The translations under genes were made by a program, and so were the position numbers. From contig OY783200.1 in NCBI GenBank assembly GCA_963678675.1, positions 12,960,890 through 13,024,889 on the forward strand: a DNA stretch of 64,000 bases, given 5' to 3'. The stretch is from Xiphydria camelus (Eukaryota; Arthropoda; Insecta; Hymenoptera; Xiphydriidae). Below, piece by piece: positions 54,956 through 64,000 of the stretch; position 1 is the stretch's first letter, and each line of letters begins with the position of its first letter. A model generated the notes under the pieces. The model did not search any database. It worked only from the letters and a program-made list of their open reading frames with translations, and had not been told where the DNA came from.

Positions 54956-55310
54956 CAGCGACGTTCTTGTTCGTGGATACACATCGAGAATGGACGATAC
55001 AGAGTTACTGGCAATTGCTTTCTTACTATCGCAGGAAAGAGAAAAGAAAAAACGTCGATACTGGGTGCACCCGTTAAATACAAGAAGAATAAAACAAAGT
55101 CAGTTTGCTTTGCTGCAAAATGTGTTACGTGCTCACGAAGAAAAATGTTTTGATTATTATCGAATGTCAAGTAAATCTTTTGATGAATTTATTAAATTTA
55201 ATTAGAGTGAAAATAACGAAACAAGACACAATTGAGATTGGCAATTCCTGCAGAAGAAAGATTGACTGTTACTCAGGTAAGAATATTTTTATTATTCATG
55301 AAGTAATTTA

Positions 55311-56414
55311 GGGTAAACGCGGGAGAGATGCCGCAGCGGGATAGATGCCGCATTAGTCATAATTTTGCTACTATCAACTAGATAGCACAACTGCACACTC
55401 GTAGCCTTTAGAGTTGTCTAATTACGTTAGGTTATTCGTTGCAACTGCGATCGGTCAGCATTTTAGTGTTATTTTTGTGTTTTTATGAAGGTAAGACTAA
55501 TGCGAATGGTCCAGAATTTTATAAGTGTGATTTATTTAGAATGTAACATAACGCATTGTAGTGTTTTTGCATTTTCGGCTATCAGAGCAGTTTATAAACA
55601 ACCTTGGAAGAAGTTGTGTACATCTTGGCGGTTGTTGATACAGGTTAATTACATATTAGGCGCGGCATCTCTCCCTATAAAAAAGGAGAGTTGCCGCATT
55701 GAAAATAGGGAGAGATGCCGCGTAGTTGTATCGCTGTATACGAGAGACATATCTGAAATGTATTAACGGGTACTTTTTAGATTGGTTTCATTACCATGCT
55801 ACGCAAATACACCCGTAAAACAAATACAAGCCCAAGAGCTACTTGGACAGAAGCACAGCTCTGAGGCTATAATCGCATGTTGTAATGCTGATGGGAAGTT
55901 TCTTCCCCCAGTGTTAATTTTCAAGGGAGTTAATCGCAAATTCGAATTTTCTGACGGTTTGCCAGCTGGTTCTAAAGTCTTCATGAACAAGAAATCATCG
56001 TTTATAAACTCTGAGCTCTTTCTACGTTGGCTGAATGAAATATGAAGTCACACAAAGAAAGACGACTAGCTTCAGTATTACATTGTAGACAATGGTTTCA
56101 CGAAAGCTGTTCTATGTATGGGAGCACTCTTGTAACGTATGTTGACGAGAAGAACTTCGAAAAAAACACCTCAAATAACTATATTTTTTAATGCGGCATC
56201 TATCCCCACAGGGTAGGAGAGACGCCGCTTTTTTATGTTTTCTTTATATTTCTTTATATTAGGAAGAATGACATTTTAAGTTTATTTGTTTATATTTTAA
56301 GATATAATATTATGTTAAGTTTTTTACCTTTTAGTAAAACTACGAATTAAAACTGAAAAACAATGATACTAAGACATTTTATTAAAAAGGGCGGCAACTC
56401 TCCCACATTTACCC
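55311..56414 (+). mobile_element. pogo-type Tc1/mariner element, internally deleted
   Basis: GGGTAAACGCGGGAGAGATG and, on the other strand, GGGTAAATGTGGGAGAGTTG form the ends. TA lies at 55309-55310 and 56415-56416. About 55782-56041 encodes QAQELLGQKHSSEAIIACCN, FLPPVLIFKGVNRKFEF and a LPAGSKVFMNKKSS stretch. This is the DDE_1 (CENP-B/Tigger/pogo) transposase core, with the rest of the protein missing. GAGAGATGCCGC motifs also recur internally in both orientations. It is inserted in the intron of the Harbinger 3 transposase gene. Confidence 0.78.
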
Positions 56415-56475
56415 TACAATATTTTACCTCTTATTCATACAGTATTAGTTATTTGGTAAATATTTATTCACTTCT

Positions 56476-59400
56476 TTATTCAAGTGGAGAAACTTCCAAA
56501 CCATTATGACTGCATTGTGATAAGTTATTCTGTGAATGGTGTAGTTGAGGTGTTGGTGAAGTTAAATGCAATGGTACTGATCCAATGGTTGTTAGTACTC
56601 TTGAATTAGGTGGTATACAGGGTGTCCGTAAAGTATGGAAACGGTTGAATATCTCGAAAAGTACGCTTCATAACGGGAAACGAAAAAATACGTATCCGAT
56701 ATTTTTTTAAAAACTATCAAATGATACCAAGATTGATCCCACACCCCAACCCCTGTAGGTGGGGCAGGGGGAAGCTTCAAAATCTTAAATAGGAACCCCC
56801 ACTTTTGATTGCATATTCGCATTCTACATTAAAAACTACATAACTTTTATTTGAAACATTTTTTTCGATTCATGGCAGATGGCGCTATAATCGATGAAAT
56901 TCATTTTTTTCGGTTTTTGCAATTGAGAGTCGATTTATTCGATTCTGCAATACAATTGCGATAGAAATTTACATTTTTTATTCTCATACTTGATATTTTT
57001 GTTAAAAAATTAATTTAGTTTTGCAAATTTGAAGTGCAGATGCGTTCTGTACCTGGAATTCCCCCGGCGGACGGTATATTCCGGGAATCGTAGCTATTCT
57101 TTCACTAGTAGTCCGTTTTAATGATATCCGTTAACCTGAGTACACGTAAACAGGTACCGCTAATTGCCGGGCCTTCCGGACCCTCGATCCTCGATGTATT
57201 CCGAAAGGGATTATCCTTGAGTAATTAGCTTATTTCCTCTAACGGAACTTAGTGCGTCACGGGGAATTCCAGGTACAGAACGCATCTGCACTTCAAATTT
57301 GCAAAACTAAATTAAATTTTTAACAAAAATATCAAGTATGAGAATGAAAAATGTAAATTTCTATCGCAATTGTATTGCAGAATCGAATAAATCGACTCTC
57401 AATTGTAAAAACCGAAAAAATTGAATTTTGTCGATTATAGCGCCATCTGCCATGAATCGAAAAAAATGTTTCAAATAAAAGTTATGTAGTTTTTAATGTA
57501 GAATGCGAATATGTAATCAAAAGTGGGGGTTCCTATTTAAGATTTTGAAGCTTCCCCCTGCCCCACCCACAGGGGTTGGGGTGTGGGATCAATCTTGGTA
57601 TCATTTGATAGTTTTTAAAAAAATATCGGATACGTATTTTTTCGTTTCCCGTTCTGAAGCGTACTTTTCGAGATATTCAACCGTTTCCATACTTTACGGA
57701 CACCCTGTATATGTAGGTGAATTGGGAACATTGTTAGAAGAAACGGCTACATTATTAGTAGGACTAGGGCTAGGAGAATATACAACCTGAGGACTCGGTG
57801 TGTTAAAAATGATCGATGAATGTGAGGGGGTGGGTGTCTTTGAAGGTTCGGTAATTTCTTTCAAAAGTTTCAACATTCCAATTTTAAAGTCCATTTTCTG
57901 ACGTCCATTCATTCCTCTCATGTCGCTTCGGAAACTTAATAGAAATTTGGCATCATCATCGTCATCGTCTGCTGGTTTTTCTTTCCGCTGCTGTAATATA
58001 TTCAGTATTTGCGTTGAACATCTTTTTTGCCTTTTCTTGGAACTTTTGGAATTTTCTCTGTGACGAGTTCTTCACCAATTATATTATCACCGGCTTCTTC
58101 TTGCATAGTTCCATCTGTTGAGCTTCCTTGGGTTCCTTCGTCGTAATTTCCCTTGTGACTGAAAACAAATTCAACAATATTATCAAATTTTCCTAACAAT
58201 AAATTCAACAATATTATCCAATTTTCCTAAAATAGTAAATTAATTATCATCTACTCTGATAGACAGGAGCTAGAAACGACAAAACATCACTGTAAACATA
58301 TTTCTTCTGTTTCTTAGCACCTGACCCTGATGGAGTGTGTTTCACTTTATTAATATCTCTTCGGTAGCAATCACGTACATTGTTCTACTTCTTTTTTGTT
58401 TCGGCGCCTAAAAGAGAACATTGTACTCACATTAGTCTACAACACTAAAATCCAGTACATATACTATCTAACAAAATAATATTTATTTTATTTTCCAGAT
58501 TCCTTGCAACAGGAAAGAACTTTGAAGTGCTCAAGTTTGATTTCTCAATGGGAAGTAGGACTGTTGCCGGCATTGTGAGGGAAACATGTAAAGCAATATG
58601 GACAGTTCTACAGCCGTTGGAATTGAAACCACCATCATCAGAAGAACGATGGCAAGAAATAGCTGAAAACTTTTACACGAAAGCTGATTTTCCAAACTGC
58701 CTAGGCGCTGTAGATGAAAAACACGTGCGATTGATTTCTCCTCAGCGCAGTGGTTCTAACTATTATAATTATAAAACATATTTTTCTATAATTTTATTGG
58801 CTATAGTTGACGCTGACTATCGTTTCATAGCAATCGATGTTGGTGCATACGGGAGAGAAAGTGACAGTAACATTTTTAACGATTGGATCTTCGGGAAAAA
58901 ACTTAATAATGAGTTAAATTTACCGGGCCCGAGCGTATTACCACATACAGATTCACCATCGCTGCCATACGTATTTTTAGGTGACGAAGGTTTTGTCCTT
59001 AATACACATTTCTTGAGACCTTACCCGCGAAAGAGTTTAAACGCGAAACGTCGAATTTTTAACTATAGACTGAGTCGGGCACGCCGTCTCGTAGAGTGGT
59101 ACTTTTGGGATCCTTTCGAACAAGTGGCGGATTTTCCATACTGGTATGACCATTCCACCAGATTTTGCAACATTAGTAACAAAGACAGCTTGTGTATTGC
59201 ATAATTTTGTACGCGCCAGAGATGGTTATAACTTTGATGATTCTCTTACTCATTATTTTGACGATATTCCATTTCAAAATCCACAGCATAGACTTACAAC
59301 TCAAGGTTGAACCATAAGAGATCAATTTACAGATTACTTCGTTTCACCAGCAGGGGAAATACCTTGGCAATATAGGCAACTAGGTTAGTTAGTACTAGGT

Positions 59401-59711
59401 ACCTACATTATTATTATCCACTATCTCGTGTATAGTAATAATACCAGAGTGTGTTTCGTAAAGTGTAGTTAGTACATACATATTATCATGTAGTATAATA
59501 TAATATAATAATAAAAACAACATAATTATCACTTTACTTACATCTTTTCCTTTTTCCCTCGTTATCTGAAGTGTCCCAGTCGTTCAATATTTCCTCACAC
59601 ACTTTCTCCCAGGCAAGGTCCTATGTATCACGATCATGATAAGATTCGTGAGACATCCCACAAGCAAGGATATTTTTCGATCGCAAAAATTAAATTTTCC
59701 GTGTCGCACAT
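56476..59711 (-). pseudogene. MADF-BESS companion gene of Harbinger 3
   Basis: Exon 1 (59711-59542) starts MCDTENLIFAIEKYPCLWDV. After a frameshift it continues SHESYHDRDT, a TAG, then DLAWEKVCEEILNDWDTSDN, a MADF domain start. Exon 2 begins at 58407 and includes VRDCYRRDINKVKHTPSGSG and KKYVYSDVLSFLAP, the MADF end. The C-terminal part has AKFLLSFRSDMRGMN and KMDFKIGMLKLLKEI, a BESS motif, then a Ser/Pro-rich tail ending LEVSPLE and TAA at 56478-56476. The palindrome 56618-57707 splits the tail; removing it with one TA restores PTYIPPNS in frame. One further frameshift lies near 58010. MADF-BESS proteins bind DNA and are known partners of such transposases. The transposase exon 2 lies inside this gene's intron. 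Confidence 0.7.
56618..57707. mobile_element. 1090-bp palindrome (CAGGGTGTCCGTAAAG ends), TA duplication
   Basis: CAGGGTGTCCGTAAAGTATG and its complement carry arms of about 440 bp with very few mismatches, around a GC-rich loop at 57060-57260. TA lies at 56616-56617 and 57708-57709. Using TA rather than TATA as the duplication restores the MADF-BESS reading frame. That the ends are common in insect genomes is a recollection, not a search result. Confidence 0.85.
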
Positions 59712-59780
59712 TGTTCGATCGAAATGTCGATGAAGATTCACTGTCTAAATACAGGTTCTTTACTCGAGCTCAAAATAACA

Positions 59781-62700
59781 TCATCATCATAAAGTTATCA
59801 GTCCTAAGACTGGTTTGATACCATTCTCCATCTTTTCCTGTCCTCCGCTAGTCTTTTCATTTCCCTGTATTTCGAACAACCTACGTCCTTAATGATTTGC
59901 GAAATGTAGTCTAACCGCGGCCTACCTACCTCTCTCTTTTTTCCCGTTTCTGCTTCTAAGATGTCTCTTAGCAGTCCCTCATGTCTCACTATATGGCCTA
60001 TCAGCTGATCCCTTCTTTTCTTTATATTTTTCCAGAGCCGCCGGTTTTCCTCTATTTTCCTCAAGACTTCTTCATTTGTGATTTTCTCGGTCCATTTTAC
60101 TTTTAGCATTCTTCTATAGCACCACATTTCGAAGCTGTCTAATTTTTTCCTTTCTACCATTCCTATCGTCCAAGATTCGCACCCATACAAAGCTGTACTC
60201 CACACGTATGTTTTGAGAAATTTTTTCCTACTCTCTAGGCTGACGTTTTTTGAGCATAGTAGCTTCTTTTTCAGATTAAAAGCCTGTTTTCCCTGCGCTA
60301 TTCTTTGTTTGACGTCTTTTAGGCTCTTTCCATCTGTCGTTATTTGGCTACCTAGATAGCAAAACTGCTGTACTTCTTCTACGCTTTCGTCGCCTATATT
60401 TATTCTAGTTTTACTCTTACGTTTTTTCTTACTACATACCAGAATTTTTGTCTTTTTCTTATTAATTTTCATATTGTAGTTCTCTATTAGGATGTTTTCC
60501 ATTTCGTTAAGCGCCTTTTCTAGTTCTTCTTTGTTCGATGCTAGTAGCGCTATATCGTCGGCGAACCGAAGCATGCTCACTGTTTGCCCTTGTATTTTAA
60601 TGCCTGAAGTTGAGTTTTCTTTTAATTCGTTCATCGCTTCCTCTATGTATAAGTTAAAGATTAGAGGCGACAGTGTGCATCCTTGTCGTACTCCTTTTCT
60701 AATTTTCGCTTCTCTCACTTCTTCTTCTACTCCTATCACTGCTACTTGGTTTTCATATAAATTATGTATGATTCTTCTTTCTCTGTACTTTATTCCTACT
60801 CTTTTCAGTATTTCGAACATTTTTTGCCACTGAACATTGTCGAATGCTTTCTCTAGGTCTATGAATCCTATATATAGTGTTTCGTCTTTTTCTAATGTTT
60901 TCTCTGCAATTAGTCTTAGCGCTATTATCGCTTCCCTCGTTCCTCTGTTCCTTCTAAATCCGAACTGGTCTTCTGCTAATACTTCCTCGGCTCTCCGTTC
61001 CATTCTCCTTTGTATAATTTTTGTTAAGATTTTTGATGCGTGCGGTATCAAGCTGATTGTACGAAAATTTTCGCATCTATCCGCGCCTACTTTTTTTGGA
61101 AGGGTAACTATTATACTTTTCTTGAAATCTTTTGGCATTTTTCCTGTTTCGTACATATGACTCACGAGTTTAAATAGCCTACTTATCGCTTCTTCCCCTG
61201 CAAACTTTAAAATTTCTGCCTGTATTCCATCTATCCCGGGTGCTTTATTGTTTTTCAATTCCTTAAGTGCTATCTCAAATTCCGACTTAATAATAGGATC
61301 CCCGAGTTCGTTTTCATCTACGCTATTTTCTTCTTCCAATATGTTACTTAGTTCTTCTCCATTGTATAGTTTTTCTAAATATTCTTTCCATCTATCGGCC
61401 TTTTCTGCGTTTTCTAACAACATGTTTCCGTTTTCATTTCTAATATTTCTACTTTTCGGTTTGTATTCTTGAAAATTTCTTTTTATTAGTCTGAAAGCTG
61501 CATCGGTCCTACCTAATTTAATTTTCTTTTCAACTTCTTCGCATCTTTCTTCTATCCATTCTTCCTTAGCTCTCCTAGATTTTCTAATTATCTCCCATTT
61601 CAGGGATTTGTATTTTCTCTGTCCGTTTTCATCTACCCTAGACTTATACTTTCGTCTCTCCTCTATCAACTCTAAAATTTCTCTCGTTATCCACGGATTT
61701 CTACTCTCATTTTCTTTGATACCTAGTACTTCTTCTGCTGCATTTTCTAAACTCGTTTTAATATGATTCCAATTTTCTTCTGTGCTCGCTTTGCTATTAT
61801 TGGCTACATCCCCCCCCTTACGATTTAAATGTTTCTCAACTTTACTCTGGAATTCTTTTTCTACTTTATCGTTCTTGAGTTTACTGATATCCCACTTTTT
61901 GCGGGCGTTATTTTTTTTCTTAAGTCTTTTAAATTTTAACTGACATTTCATCATTACTAAATTATGATCGCTGTCTATATCTGCACCTGGGTAGCTCCTA
62001 CAGTCTTTTACCTGGTTTCTGAACCTTTGTTTGACTAATATATAATCTATTTGATATCTACCATTGTCCCCCGGCATTTTCCAGGTATACACTCTTCTTT
62101 TATGGTGCTCGAATAAGGTATTGGAAATCACTAATTGATGTTTATCGCAGAATTCGACTAATCTTGAACCTCTTTCGTTCCTAATTCCCAAGCTATAATT
62201 TCCTGTTATTTGTTCTTCCTTCCTTTCCCCTACTACCGCATTCCAGTCGCCCGTTATTATTAAGTTTTCGTCTCCTTTCACGTATTCTATTGTCTCTTCT
62301 ATGTCATTATATACCTGTTCTATTTCCTCGTCATCGTGGCTCGAAGTGGGCATGTATACCTGAATTATTGTTGTGTTTGTTGGTTTCGACCTAATTTTTA
62401 CCATAACAATCCTATCGCTGACCTGTAAGTAGCTTTCTACTCTTTGTCCTAACTTCCTGTTCATCACGAATCCTACTCCTGCGTTACCCGTCTCTGATCC
62501 CTTATAGATAATTCTGTAGTCCCCGCTCCAAAAATCTCCTTCCTTTGGCCATCGCATTTCGCTTATTCCTACTATATCTAACTCTAATCTATTCATTTCT
62601 ACTTTGAGATTTTCTAATTTCCCCGCCTGCCTAAGACTCCTAACATTCCATGCTCCGACCCGTAGAATGCCGGGTTTTCCCCGTCCTGACTTGGTTTTTC

Positions 62701-62856
62701 CCCAATTGCACTTTGAGTTCTCCCTAATTGCACTTCGCCTATTGCACCTCCCTTTATTGCACTTAGTTTTTGTGACATCCCCCGGGGTAGTCCCCACCCG
62801 GAGATCCGATTGGGGGACTATTTTACCTCCGGAATATTTTACTCCGGAGGACGCCA
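59781..62856 (-). mobile_element. RTE-type LINE, 5'-truncated, 3.08 kb
   Basis: Lies on the minus strand between two copies of CTCAAAATAACA (59769-59780 and 62857-62868), a 12-bp target duplication. The 3' end is short and finishes in an ATGATGATGATG tail, as RTE elements do, rather than in poly(A). The 5' boundary cuts the element just before the ORF's first recognisable codon, so promoter and start codon are missing. Confidence 0.88.
59804..62856 (-). CDS. RTE LINE polyprotein: AP endonuclease plus reverse transcriptase
   Basis: An open frame of about 1016 codons with no internal stop or frameshift. The AP-endonuclease domain (about residues 65-310) has RVGAWNVRSLRQAGK, DIVGISEMRW, ITGDWNAVVG, YQIDYILV and the SDHN motif. 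A coiled, charged linker follows. The reverse transcriptase (about 535-830) has KNNKAPGIDGIQAEILK, FGFRRNRGTREAI, GFIDLEKAFDNV, GVRQGCTLSPLIFNLYIEEA and the catal­ytic MLRFADDIALLA. The C-terminal region includes YLGSQITTDG and ALYGCESWT. The frame opens with GTG whose G belongs to the target duplication, and the first ATG comes at about codon 88, inside the endonuclease. The copy is therefore dead for initiation, but the catalytic motifs are intact, which implies recent insertion. Confidence 0.9.
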
Positions 62857-63034
62857 CTCAAAATAACAAGTGACAAAAATATGCAAATTTCTTAAAAACT
62901 AAACTGACCAGCTTGGGATTGAAAATGCTTGGAAGTGGGAAAATGCGGAAGCGTATTGGCAGGAATATCGGTAGTGGGAGGAATATAGAAACGTACACGT
63001 ACAGTACGCGACGCGACGCGTCCGCGGTGCAGGG

Positions 63035-63215
63035 ATGCAAGGTAATTAGGGATCAAGTCCCCATCACGTGCAGGACTCGGGAGGGAAATCCAGAAATTGT
63101 GGGCATAAAAAAAGGTACAGAGATACAAGGATATTAAGGACCGAGTCCCCATCACGTGCGGGGCCCGGGAGGAAAATCCCGAAATTGCGGGTATATAAAA
63201 GAAATGGCCCGAAAA
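63035..63215 (+). repeat. 88-bp tandem repeat, two units
   Basis: GTCCCCATCACGTGC recurs with an 88-bp period, followed by GGGAGG and AAATTG(T/C)GGG. A TATATAAAAG box ends the second unit. A weaker CAAGGATATT start of a third unit lies near 63266. It could be promoter-type repeats of a retroelement. Confidence 0.7.
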
Positions 63216-64000
63216 TATCACAGTCCGATTGGTAGTTAGGGATAGGGAGAAAAAACGGTATTGAGACGCAAGGATATTGGTAGTCCAGTAAAATTTCCGT
63301 TTAAATCGAAAATTGAGACATACGGGCGAAAATTTGGGAAAAGGTGTGTTTTGATGTTATTAATCGAGGGAACATATTAAAAGAAAAATCACCAACCGGG
63401 TACGGCTGTAAAAAATTATTTATTGTTGAAAAAATCGATTCTTCGCTAATATTTTGAAAACTACGTGACATATTGAAAAATAGTTAAGACAAAAGTTGTA
63501 GATAATAAAATTATCTACAAAAAAGCTATTACACTTTTTACCCCCTATCTTCAACGCCTAAGAAGCTAAGACCTCCAGATGAGTTGAAATGTTCAAATAT
63601 TCATAACAAATCCAAAAATTAAGATTTTTGCAATTTTTTTTTGTAACCCGTTTAGAAAAATCTCATCATTTTTCCTAGCGAAACCAAATTTTGATTTTCA
63701 TTGTTGTTTACACATGGTTGATTTTTAAAGTTTTAAATGCTTGAATTGACATAGAAATTTGCAATTAAAAAATTTTTAATTATACCATCGTTTATTTTGG
63801 ATTATTTCTGAAGAAAAAGATAAATAGCAATTCAACGTATCTCGCCTGGTTTGCAAGATATGCTAAATTGAAAAGGAAGAAGATTTATGCGATGATCACC
63901 ACTGACTACGCAAACTGTGGCAAACATATATAGTGTCGCACCGCTCTCACTCACGTCGCCCTGACGTTTGTGTGCGCGCGCTGCTGCAGTTGTCTGCGAG
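63216..64000. other. unassigned DNA
   Basis: Nothing recognised. It is AT-rich to about 63930, then GC-rich (CACTCACGTCGCCCTGACG) to the window end, which could be the start of a promoter or another element. Confidence 0.4.

Larger units (their letters stand above)
54990..59310 (+). pseudogene. PIF/Harbinger transposase (HARBI1-like) of Harbinger 3
   Basis: Exon 1 (54990 to about 55276) encodes MDDTELLAIAFLLSQE, RYWVHPLNTRR and CFDYYRMSSKSFDEFI. Frameshifts then break it before LAIPAEERLTVT and a GTAAGA donor. Exon 2 (58501-59310) begins after TTTTCCAG with RFLATGKNFEVLKFDFSMGS. It carries FPNCLGAVDEKHVRLISPQR, LLAIVDADYRFIAIDVGAYG, PYVFLGDEGFVLNTHFLRPY and IFNYRLSRARRLVEW. One extra base near 59100 shifts the frame; the other frame continues TFGILSNKWRIFHTGMTIPP and TKTACVLHNFVRARDGYNFD to TGA at 59308-59310. 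The triad residues in AVDEKH, GDEGF and RLVEW are kept. It is dead as it stands. The MADF-BESS gene's second exon lies in its intron on the other strand. Confidence 0.75.

Noticed and set aside
60492..61472. Plus-strand ORFs of 74-113 codons
   Set aside because: Shadows of the LINE polyprotein on the minus strand; serine/phenylalanine-rich composition is the antisense of its Lys/Glu-rich protein.

Overview
The window is a 64-kb eukaryotic, insect-type assembly segment. It is made almost entirely of nested DNA transposons, palindromic MITEs and a few retroelements, with only two pieces that look like host genes. The companion-gene types (DUF4806, Myb/SANT-like, MADF-BESS), the RTE-type LINE, the GT/AG introns and the AT-rich intergenic DNA all fit an insect. 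I would guess a hymenopteran, probably an ant, but that is inference. There are no operons, rRNA operons, tRNAs or CRISPR arrays.

Layout. (1) 1983-15142 is a 13.2-kb unit with inverted arms of about 1 kb and a 3-bp TCT target duplication. It encloses Harbinger-like transposase scraps, two 3' exons of a mitochondrial-fission-regulator (MTFR)-like gene and that gene's 3'UTR. A CCCAG-ended element (4456-12947) sits in the UTR, and a second CCCAG element (5103-9523) sits inside the first. Each of these two carries a multi-exon DUF4806 gene. (2) 15143-28405 is a thicket of hairpin elements. Two related palindromes (17083-24598 and 24623-27778) serve as empty-site references for each other, which fixes the ends of two solo LTRs and several MITEs to the base. 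(3) 28532-31451 is another CCCAG-like element. (4) 32581-49224 is a PIF/Harbinger element with a Myb/SANT-like gene (+) and an ALP1/HARBI1-type transposase (-). The transposase exon is split by a TTAA-flanked element, which holds a second Harbinger, which holds a TA-MITE, which holds a complete 5.77-kb CCCAG element with an intact transposase. (5) 49484-54260 contains TTAA MITEs, the first coding exon of a secreted host protein and its long intron. (6) 54990-59711 is a third Harbinger whose transposase and MADF-BESS genes lie on opposite strands with interdigitated exons. (7) 59781-62856 is a 5'-truncated RTE LINE with an otherwise open ORF. The rest is unassigned.

The best candidate for an undescribed system is the CCCAG family. 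It has 2-bp target duplications, subterminal repeats of a gacgt/gacgtc core in the two best-defined copies, a tnp2-like transposase and a DUF4806 partner. In the intact copy, the DUF4806 reading frame and the transposase are separated by only TAA-ACA-ATG in a single frame. All family names come from recognising motifs in the sequence; no database search was run.
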